Positions 9,027 through 18,257 of a DNA stretch of 64,000 bases are shown here, in pieces. How positions within the stretch are numbered: position 1 is the stretch's first letter; each line of letters starts with the position of its first letter. The notes under the pieces were generated by a model. That model saw nothing but the letters and a program-made list of their open reading frames with translations, did not search any database and was not told the origin of the DNA. A program made the position numbers and the translations under genes. The DNA comes from Pseudomonadota bacterium (lineage in GTDB: Bacteria; Desulfobacterota; Desulfobulbia; Desulfobulbales; Desulfocapsaceae). The stretch covers positions 62,001 to 126,000 of the forward strand of contig JAEYNP010000016.1 in NCBI GenBank assembly GCA_023412495.1, read 5' to 3'.

Positions 9027-10541
9027 ATGCAGGAACAACTTTACAGCGACAATATGGAAACTCCCGCACCCACAAAGCGGGGTCGCCTGCTCATCTTCAT
9101 AGTAGCCTACAACGCCGAAAAAACCATAGAATCGGTCCTTCAGCGGATCCCCGAGCAGCTCCACGAGCAGCATGAGGTGGAGGTGCTGATCATCGACGAC
9201 TCCTCCCAGGATGAAACTTTTCGGAGAAGCGAGCTGGTCAGGCGGGCCAACGCCATACCTTTTCGCCTCAATGTACTGTACAACCCGGTGAATCAGGGCT
9301 ACGGAGGCAATCAGAAGATAGGCTTCCACTACGCCCTGGAGCAGAAATTCGACTGGGTGGCGCTGGTCCACGGGGACGGCCAGTATGCCCCGGAATGCCT
9401 GCCGGAGCTGGTGGAGGAATTGGCCGCCGGTCGGGCGGAGGCGGTCTTCGGCTCGAGGATGATGGAAAAACGGCAGGCGCTCAAAGGCGGCATGCCGCTC
9501 TATAAATATGTCGGCAACAAGATCCTCACCACTTTCCAGAACTGGATGCTCGGCTCGAATCTCAGCGAGTTCCACAGCGGCTACCGGCTCTATGCCACCG
9601 AGGCGCTGCGGAAGATCCCTTTCCAGAAAAACAGCAACGACTTCCACTTCGATACCGAAATCATCATCCAGCTGCTCTTTGCCGGCCAGCGGATCAAGGA
9701 ACTGGCCATCCCCACCTTTTACGGAGACGAGATCTGTCACGTCAATGGTATGAAGTACTCCTGGGATGTGTTCAAGGCCACTCTCCTGGCGAGGGTGCAA
9801 CCCTTTCATATCTTCTACGATCCCAAGTTCGACTGCAGACCCGCCGGTGAAAAAGGTGCGGAAAGCCTCTCGGAGAGCCTCTACTACGATGCCTTGCTCT
9901 CGGAGAAGATCCCGCGCGGCTCCCGCCTCGTTCTGATCGGCAGGGGGTCAGAGCGGCTGCGGGACCGCCTGCATGGTTCCGGTTACCATATTGACTCCCT
10001 GACACCACAGGCCTTCAAGGAAGAATTCCAGGAAGGCCGGGCCTGCGACTATCTTTTTCTGCTCGACGATTCGGGGATGGCCCAGCATCCGGAGGAGGTG
10101 CTGGAAAAGCTGGCCGCGGTGAGTTGCCTGTCGCCCCGGCTGAAGATCTGCGTCACCATCGCCAATGTCGGTTTCATCGCCAACCGGCTGCTCCTGCTCT
10201 TCGGCCGCTTCGGCTACACCCGCCGGGGCATCATCAACCTGAATGCCTTCCACTTTTTCACCCTCCGGTCGGCCCGGAGGATGTTCGCCCAGTACGGTTT
10301 TACCGTCACCAGAGAGGTCGGCCTGCCCATCCCCTATTCGGGACTGTTCGCCTCGGCCGGTCTTGTCGGTTTTTTCACCCGCTTGCATCGGGGGCTGATC
10401 GCCCTGCGCAAGTCGCTGTTCAGCTTCCAGTTCGTCTTCTTCATCTCGCCGCCGACCTCGCTGCCCTATCTGCTGGCCTCCGCCGTGGAATTCTCCAGCA
10501 GGAAATCGGCAGTCATCGAGGAGGAAGTGGAGAAGTGTTAA
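9027..10541 (+). CDS. GT2 glycosyltransferase fused to a degenerate methyltransferase-like domain
   Basis: This 504-residue protein has an N-terminal GT2 domain (about 15-260) with FIVAYNAEKTIESVL, LIIDDSSQDET and the GDGQ acidic motif. It is followed by a MetW/class I methyltransferase-like region (about 290-470) with FHFFTLRSARRMFAQYGF. The SAM-binding glycine loop is poor (VLIGRGSERLRDRL, no D-x-G-x-G-x-G), so methyl transfer is doubtful. A hydrophobic C-terminal stretch (FSFQFVFFI) may touch the membrane. Fusions of this kind occur in surface-glycan loci. Either the ATG at 9027 or the one at 9054 could be the start. It converges on the next gene with an 17-base gap. Confidence 0.8.
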   Translation: MQEQLYSDNMETPAPTKRGRLLIFIVAYNAEKTIESVLQRIPEQLHEQHEVEVLIIDDSSQDETFRRSELVRRANAIPFRLNVLYNPVNQGYGGNQKIGFHYALEQKFDWVALVHGDGQYAPECLPELVEELAAGRAEAVFGSRMMEKRQALKGGMPLYKYVGNKILTTFQNWMLGSNLSEFHSGYRLYATEALRKIPFQKNSNDFHFDTEIIIQLLFAGQRIKELAIPTFYGDEICHVNGMKYSWDVFKATLLARVQPFHIFYDPKFDCRPAGEKGAESLSESLYYDALLSEKIPRGSRLVLIGRGSERLRDRLHGSGYHIDSLTPQAFKEEFQEGRACDYLFLLDDSGMAQHPEEVLEKLAAVSCLSPRLKICVTIANVGFIANRLLLLFGRFGYTRRGIINLNAFHFFTLRSARRMFAQYGFTVTREVGLPIPYSGLFASAGLVGFFTRLHRGLIALRKSLFSFQFVFFISPPTSLPYLLASAVEFSSRKSAVIEEEVEKC

Positions 10542-10558
10542 GGACGACGGTCGCCTCC

Positions 10559-11899
10559 TTACTGGACGTGGACCCTGCCGACCAGCCTGCCGTTCTTTGA
10601 TCTGTCGCCGACAATGGCCGCCGCCTTGAAGGTGCTCGTGCCGTTGGTGCTGATGATCATCCTTTTCCCCTCCGCCGCAAGATTCATCCCCTCCGCCTCT
10701 TTCACCGTCGCGAGAAACCGCGGCATGGCCTCCTGGATCTTAGCCATCCGCTTGTCGGGATGCTCGATGTTGTCGGCGATGATGAAGAGCGTCGCCAGGA
10801 CGACAAACAGGCTGCCGAACAGGTTCTGCCGGGCAGGCCAGCGAATCAGCATTCGGTCGACGGTGAAGAGAATCAGCGCCAGCCAGAAGAACTGGGCGAT
10901 GAGCAGATGACAGGTGAGGATTTTCTGGTACAGAAGAATCTTCTTGCTGAGGAGCATCGGGGCAAAGCTGGCGACGATGATGACCAGAAAGAGCAAGGCC
11001 GTTTTCAGGTAGAACCGGTCCCTGCGCAGGAGGAGGGAGACCGTTGCAAATGTCAGGACCAACACCATCAGTTTTTCGGCGTTGACCGAATGCTTGAAGC
11101 CCATGAAGAAGACCTCGGTCACCAGGGTCGAGCCCCATATCCGCAGGATCTCGGGGTTGAAGATGTTTTCCAGTATGATGGTACTCTTGGTCACCGAGAG
11201 GGTGTAGGCGACGGTCACCAGCACCAGGCCCGCGGATGCGACCGGCCGGTCCCGGAAGAAAAACAGAAAGGCGAAGGCGAGGGGCATCGCCAGCACGGAA
11301 TAGGGTCCCGACCAGACGAGAAAGGACATGAGGACAAAGAGCATGGCCTCGACCCAGACAGAGGATGCAGTTCTCCGGAGCATGAGGATGAGGAGCAGGA
11401 GAACCACCACGTACATCTGGAAGGTGAGCGAAACATAGTAGTAGAGGTGGTTCATCCCGGAAAGGCCGAGCAGCAGCGGCGCGATGAAGAGCAGGTACCT
11501 GTTGGTGACGATCCCGGAAAAGGAGAAGGAGGCGATGGTGAGAAACGAAAGGCCGATGCAGACCGACTGGTAGATGAGCGGCGCGAGGCCAACGTCCGCC
11601 TTGGCGGTCAGCCAGGCGGTCAGGTTGTTGAACAGGTTGTAATAGCCGTTCGGATGCTGGAGGATATCCTGGAAACTCCGGACATCGCCATAGTAGAAGT
11701 TGAAATAGTGGATCGAATCCTCGGCATAGAGTCCGGGCTGGGAAAAGTTGGTCCAGGAGCGGAGCAGCAAGATCACTGTAAAAAAAACGAGCCCAAGGAC
11801 TATTGCCCCGGTCGGCAGGTTTTTCGCTTCTCCTGCCGGCAATGCATAGGTGTCCCTCCTTTTCAAGAAGGTCATGATATTGCACATAATCGACTTCAT
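10559..11899 (-). CDS. Polytopic membrane protein of the glycan island (paralogue A)
   Basis: This 446-residue protein has roughly ten transmembrane helices. It begins MKSIMCNIMTFLKRRDTY and contains conserved stretches such as LLRSWTNFSQPGLYAEDS, LLGLSGMNHLYYY and FLVWSGPYSVLAMP. It is clearly paralogous to the protein at 18258-19595, with near-identical length and start. The early acidic segment (GLYAEDSIHYF) just after the first helix resembles the position of the catalytic loop in GT-C glycosyltransferases, but I cannot assign a known GT-C family. A lipid-linked sugar transferase or glycan export/polymerisation role is a guess from context. The minus-strand gene has a 248-base upstream region shared with the acyltransferase. 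Confidence 0.75.
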   Translation of the reverse strand: MKSIMCNIMTFLKRRDTYALPAGEAKNLPTGAIVLGLVFFTVILLLRSWTNFSQPGLYAEDSIHYFNFYYGDVRSFQDILQHPNGYYNLFNNLTAWLTAKADVGLAPLIYQSVCIGLSFLTIASFSFSGIVTNRYLLFIAPLLLGLSGMNHLYYYVSLTFQMYVVVLLLLILMLRRTASSVWVEAMLFVLMSFLVWSGPYSVLAMPLAFAFLFFFRDRPVASAGLVLVTVAYTLSVTKSTIILENIFNPEILRIWGSTLVTEVFFMGFKHSVNAEKLMVLVLTFATVSLLLRRDRFYLKTALLFLVIIVASFAPMLLSKKILLYQKILTCHLLIAQFFWLALILFTVDRMLIRWPARQNLFGSLFVVLATLFIIADNIEHPDKRMAKIQEAMPRFLATVKEAEGMNLAAEGKRMIISTNGTSTFKAAAIVGDRSKNGRLVGRVHVQ

Positions 11900-12147
11900 G
11901 TAAACTCAACCCGCCTCGATTTGTTAAACGTTGCCGGACATAGTCGGATCGGCCAAAGAACTGCGCTTCCCCTGTAATTTCCTCAGAGCGGACCGTTACA
12001 TTTTTCTGGTAGAATCTCCTGCGATACAGTAATTTTTTTATTAGAAAACCAGCATTATCCGAGCAAGATACAAATAGTACACTTCTTGTACGGCGACTGA
12101 AAGAGGATTTTCCAGCCCGGCCAGACCAGTCCCTGTGACTGTACCAC

Positions 12148-13827
12148 ATGTTTATGAAACTCCTCGACGAACAGGCATCCGGGATCGGTTCTGCACCTCG
12201 ACGCAGCCACTTGGCCAGTTTCCGGCAGTTGCCGGTCCGAATCGGTCTGGCCTTGGCCATCTTTTCCCTCGTCTATGTGTTGATCGATATTTTCGCCCTC
12301 TCTTCCCTTGGACGAATAGTAGTCGATATGGAGAGCGATCACGACACGATCGCCGCCATTTACTATTCCAGCAGTCCGCGTAAGGTTACCTTCCAGGAGA
12401 AAAGGGTCAAACATCTGGCGGTGAAGGCGAACAGTCGGGAATTACTGAACTTTGCTTTCGACAACAAGGTCGCCAGGGCGATCCGTCTGGATCCCGGTCG
12501 GGAAGCGGGAGTCTATCGGGTCTATTCACTCGCCCCCCGCAGTTTTTACGGGGAAATTAAGCCGATCAAACCCTTTCTCCCCGAGGTCGTGGTGGAAGCG
12601 GGGCCGGGAGTCACCATCGCCAAAAAAGACGGCTATCTGGAGATCATCGCCGAGACCGACGATCCGTATGTGATTTTCAAACAGGAGATCAAGGCCCAAA
12701 ACTCTTTTCTGCTCTTTTTGACGCCGTTTCTCGTCGCCCTGCTCGTTCTTGCCGTCCGCGGCGACTTCAAGCTCACCGAATGCGCGTTCTGGGCGGATAC
12801 CCTGAAGAAATCTCCCTCGGGCGGCCAGAACTTTGACGCCCTGGACGGCATGCGCGGACTGGCGGCGCTTTTCGTGCTGGCAACCCACACCGGGCTTGCC
12901 GGCTGCAATTCGCTGGGGCACGTCGGCATCATCTTTTTCTTCAGCCTGAGCGGTTTTCTCTTGAGTCAGTCCTATGCCAAAGACAGCTCCTTGATCCTCT
13001 CCGCGAGCAAGGTCGGAAATTACTACCTGCGACGGCTGAGACGCATCGTGCCAATGTTTTATTTCATCCTGATCGTTACCTACCTCTTCAACGATCGCAT
13101 CGACGACTTTATCAGATCGGCCTTGTTTATTCAGGGTAACACCATTTACTGGACAGTACTGCAGGAGATCCACTTCTATATTTTTCTGCCGGCGCTACTG
13201 CTGGTCAATCATCTGATTCTGCGGGGCAACCGGGTTCTCATCGTGGGCCTACTGCTCACGCTCGGCTTCTGCTTCAATCATGGTCTCATCTCGACCTACC
13301 AGATCTTCGGGCTCGGTCAGAAGATGTCCATTCTGGCGGGCCTTTTCCTCAACGGGATCATGGTGAGCTATCTGTGCCGGATCGACTGGGTGCAAAACTC
13401 GCGTGGATTGCAACGATTTTTTGCCAATCCGGTAGTGGGCTGCCTTCTGCTCGCCGCCATCTTCGGTATCGAGCAGCTGTGGGCCATCACCCATAATGGG
13501 CAGGTCAGAAACTCGAGCTGGTTGCTGTGGGGCAATTTCAACTATCTGGTGGCGGTACTGCTTGTCCTTTTGGTGCTGGCGCCGCATTCTCTGCCGGGCA
13601 AACTGTTCAATGCCCTGCCGTTGCGTATCATGGGCACTGTGAGTTACAGCTTCTATCTGCTCCATCCGATCTGCCTGAAGATCGTCAAGGTATTTGCGGC
13701 CGATTACCTGGGACGTGCTTTATCTTCGACGAGTGTTTTCCTCTTTACCCTGGTTCTCACTTTTGCCTTAAGCTGCGTTACCTACGCGTATATTGAAAAA
13801 CCCTTTTTACAGATGGGGCGGCGCTGA
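12148..13827 (+). CDS. Acyltransferase-3 family (OafA-like) membrane O-acyltransferase
   Basis: This 559-residue protein has an N-terminal membrane anchor (about 35-55), a soluble segment of some 150 residues, a second anchor (about 190-205, FLLFLTPFLVALLVLAV) and then a ten-helix acyltransferase-3 domain. That domain starts at FDALDGMRGLAALFVLATHT and includes the conserved His and RRLRRIVPMFY. Such enzymes O-acetylate or otherwise acylate surface polysaccharides in the inner membrane. The extra N-terminal periplasmic domain is unusual for the family; it may position the glycan or donate the acyl group. The gene ends 24 bases before the converging DUF2142-like gene. Confidence 0.85.
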   Translation: MFMKLLDEQASGIGSAPRRSHLASFRQLPVRIGLALAIFSLVYVLIDIFALSSLGRIVVDMESDHDTIAAIYYSSSPRKVTFQEKRVKHLAVKANSRELLNFAFDNKVARAIRLDPGREAGVYRVYSLAPRSFYGEIKPIKPFLPEVVVEAGPGVTIAKKDGYLEIIAETDDPYVIFKQEIKAQNSFLLFLTPFLVALLVLAVRGDFKLTECAFWADTLKKSPSGGQNFDALDGMRGLAALFVLATHTGLAGCNSLGHVGIIFFFSLSGFLLSQSYAKDSSLILSASKVGNYYLRRLRRIVPMFYFILIVTYLFNDRIDDFIRSALFIQGNTIYWTVLQEIHFYIFLPALLLVNHLILRGNRVLIVGLLLTLGFCFNHGLISTYQIFGLGQKMSILAGLFLNGIMVSYLCRIDWVQNSRGLQRFFANPVVGCLLLAAIFGIEQLWAITHNGQVRNSSWLLWGNFNYLVAVLLVLLVLAPHSLPGKLFNALPLRIMGTVSYSFYLLHPICLKIVKVFAADYLGRALSSTSVFLFTLVLTFALSCVTYAYIEKPFLQMGRR

Positions 13828-13851
13828 GCTTCTATCAGAAAAGCCAACAAA

Positions 13852-15708
13852 TCATCCGAAAGGACTGGAGATCTTGTCGATCCCGGCAAGGCCGACAAAG
13901 ACGAAGCTGTACAGGGAGAGCCCAAAGACAAAGAGGTAGAGGATGCCGCAGGGGAGATTCCGCAGGTGGTCGCGAAAGCGATAAAAGCATATGCTGAGTA
14001 TCCCAACGACCGGCAGGAAATATCGGCCCTGAGCCTGAAAATCGATTGCCCAGCAGTGGTAGAGTGAGGCTCCGGCGAGAAGCAGAGTACAGCCAAAGGC
14101 GGACATGGTGAGCACTCTTTCCGCCGCGCCTCCTTTGGCCATTACGAAGAATAGGCATAACCCGATAAGCAGCAGGCTGCTGTACCGGACGAGGTCGTAG
14201 TGGCCGAGACTGGCGGCAACCGTCATGTAGCCGTACTCGCCTACCGAAGACCGGAAAATTTTCTCCCCCCAATATTTTCGGGAGAGCATGTCTCCCAGGC
14301 TTACTCCACGATCCTTCATCTGCAGGTTGAGGAATTTCTTATTGAGCGGGGTGCTTGGCTTGAACAGCGGATCCGCATACAGCTCCCGGGCTTCCAGGAT
14401 CTTGTCCTTCTTGTGAAAGTCGTTAATATAATTGTCTACACCACGGACCGTTCCAAAGAGCGCAACCCCGATCACCCCTATTGCTGCAAGTCGAGTTATG
14501 ACGGACCGGGACGGTCTGACTTCCTTGAAAAGAAAACGCCATAAAAGGTAGCAGCCGATGAAGAGCACGAAGAAGTAGAAGTTCACTTTGATAAGGAGCA
14601 AAAGACCGGCTAGCAGCCCGAGGCAGCTCAGGATATACGGCGATACCTTTTCCTCTTCGAGTATTCTGTTCCAGATGGAACCCGGCACAACGACCTGATA
14701 GGCTGCAACCAGCATGATGACAACGGCAAAGGCCTCGGAGTTGAAGTAACTGAATATATACCAGATCTGCGGCGACAGCAGGAGAGGGACCTGGAGAATC
14801 CTCATATGCTGATTGCGAATGCTGAAGATCACCAGGGAGGCGAAAAGACAGATATTGAAGAATCTGAAGGCCAGGTAGGACGGAACATGGAAAGGGGTGA
14901 GCAAGGAGGCGAATTTACCAGCGAAAAGGTAGGCAATTTCACCGGAATGCAGGCGGGAAACTCCGTATGCACTGTATGAGTTCAGGATCTCCTTGTCGCC
15001 GACGGCGGGAGGCAGCCAGTGGTTGAGGTAATATTGGGCTGCCTGGATATGAACTCCTTCGTCGGGATGCTGTTCCGGAGAACTGACCGTAGCCATGACC
15101 ACCATGAGGGACAGGACCGCCAGAGAGAATGCCGGACTGAATTGGTAGTTCGGAAACAGAGGATAGGCGGCAAGGACCAGCAGGAAGGCAATAACGAAGA
15201 GAGCCGCAGGAGTGGCCCAGTCCTTCAAGGAAAAACCGTTCTGGAGGTCTTTGGGAAGGACGAGCAACAGCTGTGGATCGTTTGAGGACGGAGTCACCGT
15301 CAGGCCCTGGTCGATTTTGACGGCTGCTATCCCGGCAATCGGCTGGAGTTTGGCGAAATCTTTGTCGCTGTCGATGCGCAACGGAGCAAAACCTACCTGG
15401 CTGATGGTCAGGGATTTCAACTTGACGACCGCCGGTTTCTCAGAAGTGTCGATCCGCAACTCGTCAATATCGGCCAGATCGGCAAGGCGGAAGGCATACC
15501 GTTCGATTCCGGGCCGGATCGTCTGGGAGGCGAAGCGTTTTTCCGACCAGGGCTCACCTTGCCCTTTATAATAGATGCGAAAGAGCGTCCGTGAATCGGT
15601 CTCCACCTGCAGTTCCACCATCGCCTTTCGAGCGACCAGAATCTGGTAGGCGAGGATGGCGACCAGCGCTACAAGAAGTGCGTGAACGATCAGCTTTTTC
15701 TGCTCCAA
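13852..15708 (-). CDS. DUF2142-like polytopic membrane protein (GT-C type)
   Basis: This 618-residue protein has an N-terminal anchor (KLIVHALLVALVAILAYQ), a periplasmic beta-rich domain (about 30-175) and then about ten helices. The segment SSPEQHPDEGVHIQAAQYYL after the second helix matches the P-D-E signature of DUF2142 and GT-C enzymes, where acidic residues bind lipid-linked sugars. It probably transfers a sugar from polyprenyl phosphate on the periplasmic side. The start codon is TTG at 15708, chosen because it alone includes the first helix; GAGGGG lies 9 bases upstream. It heads toward the acyltransferase gene and follows the nucleotidyltransferase fusion by 56 bases, so the three minus-strand genes are probably one operon. 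Confidence 0.75.
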   Translation of the reverse strand: MEQKKLIVHALLVALVAILAYQILVARKAMVELQVETDSRTLFRIYYKGQGEPWSEKRFASQTIRPGIERYAFRLADLADIDELRIDTSEKPAVVKLKSLTISQVGFAPLRIDSDKDFAKLQPIAGIAAVKIDQGLTVTPSSNDPQLLLVLPKDLQNGFSLKDWATPAALFVIAFLLVLAAYPLFPNYQFSPAFSLAVLSLMVVMATVSSPEQHPDEGVHIQAAQYYLNHWLPPAVGDKEILNSYSAYGVSRLHSGEIAYLFAGKFASLLTPFHVPSYLAFRFFNICLFASLVIFSIRNQHMRILQVPLLLSPQIWYIFSYFNSEAFAVVIMLVAAYQVVVPGSIWNRILEEEKVSPYILSCLGLLAGLLLLIKVNFYFFVLFIGCYLLWRFLFKEVRPSRSVITRLAAIGVIGVALFGTVRGVDNYINDFHKKDKILEARELYADPLFKPSTPLNKKFLNLQMKDRGVSLGDMLSRKYWGEKIFRSSVGEYGYMTVAASLGHYDLVRYSSLLLIGLCLFFVMAKGGAAERVLTMSAFGCTLLLAGASLYHCWAIDFQAQGRYFLPVVGILSICFYRFRDHLRNLPCGILYLFVFGLSLYSFVFVGLAGIDKISSPFG

Positions 15709-15764
15709 GTCTATTAACCCCTCTTTTTATAATGTCGGCGGGCCTTGCTGCAATCCGCACAGCC

Positions 15765-17201
15765 TCACCGGTCCGCCCACCGTTTCCTGGCCAGCATAGT
15801 GAGGATTCTGAAAAAGGTCTTCCGGTTCCGATACTTCTTGATCATCGCTTCACTGCAGTTGTAGTAGCTTACCGGAATCTCGATCATCCTCTTGCGGTCG
15901 CGCATGATCTCCACGGTCATCTCGGCGAGCAGCTCGGGCCCCCGCGAGACCAGTCGGTCGCGGATGTCCAGGTAACAGCTCCGCCACATCGCCCGAAAGG
16001 TGCAGCCGACGTCGGAGACCCGGACCTCCCGGGACCACCAGAGCAGCTCGAGGAGCTTGGCCAGGACGATATGGGCGATCCGCACCAGCCCCCGCATGTC
16101 CGAACCCTGCTCGATCAGCTGGCGGGTGGTCCTGGTGCCGGCGACCATGTCTGCTTCTTTTAGATACTCCAGGAGCTTATTGATGTCGTGCTGAGGGAAG
16201 GCGTATTTCGCTTCGGCGAGGATGATGATCTCTTCCGTGATCCGGTCAAGACCGTACCTGATCTTCTCCCCGTAGAGGGTGATCTCTTTCGGGCAGACGA
16301 TGGGTCTCGCCCCGCAGGATGCGACCTGTTCGCCAATCACATTATCATGGGGCAGGACCACGCTGATGGACGACACTGCCGGGTTCTGCCGGTAGCGCTG
16401 GATGGTGAAGGCGACATCCTCTTCGGCCCCTTCCGAATAGAGCAGGAGGCCGACGGCGGTTTTTTCAAAGTCCCGGCTTCGTTCGAAGTAACGGGCAAGA
16501 TTAAGGCTGTCCCTGTCGTTGATGTTGACATAGATTCCCTCCATCTCGAAACACATCACGCCGGGCCGGGTGTCGCAGAGGCCGTCGAGAAAGGTGACGA
16601 ACTCGACATACTCGGGAGTTCGTTCGAAGGCTTTTGACAGTTGCCGGAAAAATGGTGGAGTGAGCACGAAGGTGCCCAGGCCGAGCAGGTTGTTTTCCAG
16701 GACATTCGGCTTCTCGATCAGGCGGATCGCCCGGTTGCCTTCGCGGCGGACTGAATAGTTGCGCTTGATCAGGCGGCCGTCTTCTGCCCGCATGACGGTG
16801 CAGGTGGCAAGGCCTTCATTGTAGGGAAAATCGAGCAATGCCCTGTGGTTGGAGCCGATATAGCATTCATCGCTCAGCATCACGCAGCAGGGTTTGTCCA
16901 GGTCCTTGCCGGCCAGCAGTACCGACCAGGCCAGTCCTTTGTCCAACTCGTGGTTGTCGATATAGGTGATCCGGACCCCGAAGCGGGAGCCGTCCTGGAA
17001 ATAGTTCTTGATGACGTTGCCGAGATAGCCGAGGACGATTCGGATTTCCTCGATATCAAGCTCATCCCGCATCTGGCAGATCAACCGCTCCAGATTCGGC
17101 CGGCCGTTGAGATGCAGCATGCCTTTGGGTATTTCCTGGGTGTATGGCCTGGCCCGCATTCCCTTGCCGGCTGCGGGGATCACCCCGATAAATTTCCCCA
17201 T
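15765..17201 (-). CDS. Sugar nucleotidyltransferase fused to a GT2-like domain lacking DxD
   Basis: This 478-residue protein joins two enzymes. Residues 1-240 are a glucose-1-phosphate uridylyl/thymidylyltransferase-like domain, with PAAGKGMRARPY and PKGMLHLNGRP at the nucleotide site and LIEKPN later. Residues 250-478 align with GT2 glycosyltransferases, including a late VSDVGCTFRAMWRS segment. At the place of the metal-binding DxD the sequence reads IIILAEAKYAF (A-E-A at 329-331), whereas the neighbour at 17203 has IIIIDADCEY. The GT2 half may thus be inactive or work differently. The ATG at 17201 was chosen because it follows the upstream stop codon by one base; an ATG at 17231 would overlap that gene. 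Confidence 0.8.
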   Translation of the reverse strand: MGKFIGVIPAAGKGMRARPYTQEIPKGMLHLNGRPNLERLICQMRDELDIEEIRIVLGYLGNVIKNYFQDGSRFGVRITYIDNHELDKGLAWSVLLAGKDLDKPCCVMLSDECYIGSNHRALLDFPYNEGLATCTVMRAEDGRLIKRNYSVRREGNRAIRLIEKPNVLENNLLGLGTFVLTPPFFRQLSKAFERTPEYVEFVTFLDGLCDTRPGVMCFEMEGIYVNINDRDSLNLARYFERSRDFEKTAVGLLLYSEGAEEDVAFTIQRYRQNPAVSSISVVLPHDNVIGEQVASCGARPIVCPKEITLYGEKIRYGLDRITEEIIILAEAKYAFPQHDINKLLEYLKEADMVAGTRTTRQLIEQGSDMRGLVRIAHIVLAKLLELLWWSREVRVSDVGCTFRAMWRSCYLDIRDRLVSRGPELLAEMTVEIMRDRKRMIEIPVSYYNCSEAMIKKYRNRKTFFRILTMLARKRWADR

Positions 17202-17202
17202 G

Positions 17203-17895
17203 TCAGCGTACCGTGAAATAATAGAGGACAATGAGATAGAAGTATTTGGCCGTTTCGCTCAGGTGCTGCATCTTCGCCATACCGGTATGGCGGGGGGTGA
17301 AGCGGACGGCAATCTCGTCGGTCCGGGCTTTTTTCGCCGCAAGCTTGACGCCAAGCTCCAGAACATGCTCAAAGCCTTTGCAGGTGAGGGTCATGCCGGT
17401 AAGTGCGCTTCGACGCAGCCCTTTGCACCCGGTATAGAGATCGGAGAGGCGCTGGCGGTAGAGGAGGTTGAAAAAGCTGGTGATCAATCGGTTGCCGAGT
17501 CGCTTTGTGAGGGGCATAAAGTCGTTCCGGCCGTCCTTGAATCGGCTGGTATAGACCACGTCGGCGAAGTCGAGGCGGGCGATCAGCTCCGGGATCGACT
17601 CCGGGGGATATTCGCAGTCGGCGTCGATGATGATGATTTTCTCGTTCTTCGTGGCGGCGATGCCGTCGACGATGGAAGCCCCGTAGCCTTCGTTGCGGTC
17701 GTGGCGGATCAGGGTCGCATCGCCGAAGGAAGATATTATGGCAACCGAGTTATCATGAGAAAAATTGTCGACATAGACAATGTTGAGGGGAAGGCCGAGG
17801 GCGAGAAGACGTCTATGGAATTCCGACAAAATTTCTTCTTCGTTGTAGACGGGGACGATGACGTCGATTCTCTCTTGCAATTGCGGTGAGGACAT
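17203..17895 (-). CDS. GT2 glycosyltransferase
   Basis: This 230-residue GT-A enzyme has VIVPVYNEEEILSEF, the acidic VYVDNFSHDNS region and the complete metal motif IIIIDADCEYPPE. It lacks the C-terminal helices of DPM1-like enzymes, although the final YFYLIVLYYFTVR is hydrophobic and could lie on the membrane. It would transfer a sugar from a nucleotide donor to a lipid-linked acceptor. It is the first gene of a minus-strand unit with the nucleotidyltransferase fusion (one-base gap) and the DUF2142-like protein. Substrate is not inferable. Confidence 0.85.
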   Translation of the reverse strand: MSSPQLQERIDVIVPVYNEEEILSEFHRRLLALGLPLNIVYVDNFSHDNSVAIISSFGDATLIRHDRNEGYGASIVDGIAATKNEKIIIIDADCEYPPESIPELIARLDFADVVYTSRFKDGRNDFMPLTKRLGNRLITSFFNLLYRQRLSDLYTGCKGLRRSALTGMTLTCKGFEHVLELGVKLAAKKARTDEIAVRFTPRHTGMAKMQHLSETAKYFYLIVLYYFTVR

Positions 17896-18257
17896 CCTGT
17901 AGGGAAAATTTTGGTGAGAATTGTTCTTGAAAAATACCGCTGTCTCGAATACGTGCCGATCTTAGCGTTTTTCACATGGGGTCTCAAGGGAATATTTTTT
18001 GTCGAGCTTTTCCGGTTTAACCTCATTTTTACACAGAAACATCATCCGGGCGGGAATTTACCTCCGGAATATCTGTATAAAGAATTGAATGTTGCGGAAA
18101 ACCAGTGAGTGCTTTAAACATTCATCTTTTCATTTCTCACGGGGTGTTGATGAAAGAACAAGAAAGAATTACCCGGAGGCTTGCTTTAATCCCTTGCAGG
18201 GGAATAGAGATCACTCCAGGGTTGCCTCGTCCCTTATTCTTCAATCCATTTTTAATT
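17896..18257. other. AT-richer divergent promoter region inside the glycan island
   Basis: This 360-base region separates a minus-strand GT2 gene from the plus-strand membrane protein. It is visibly richer in A+T than its neighbours, which fits a shared promoter region. Open frames cross it (one of 65 codons at 17911-18108, and an in-frame extension of the downstream gene from 18105), but neither has family resemblance. A GTGTTGATGAAAGAACAAG segment near 18145 could be an alternative start of the next gene. No terminator or structured RNA was recognised. Confidence 0.4.

Noticed and set aside
10740..12260. Minus-strand frame of 506 codons overlapping the polytopic membrane protein in another frame
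   Set aside because: Rich in Arg, Pro and Ala without domains; the 446-residue frame has a paralogue in the window, which settles which is coding.
17911..18108. Possible small gene of 65 codons in the glycan-island gap
   Set aside because: No ribosome-binding site, no family resemblance and lies in a probable promoter region; mentioned in the gap entry only.
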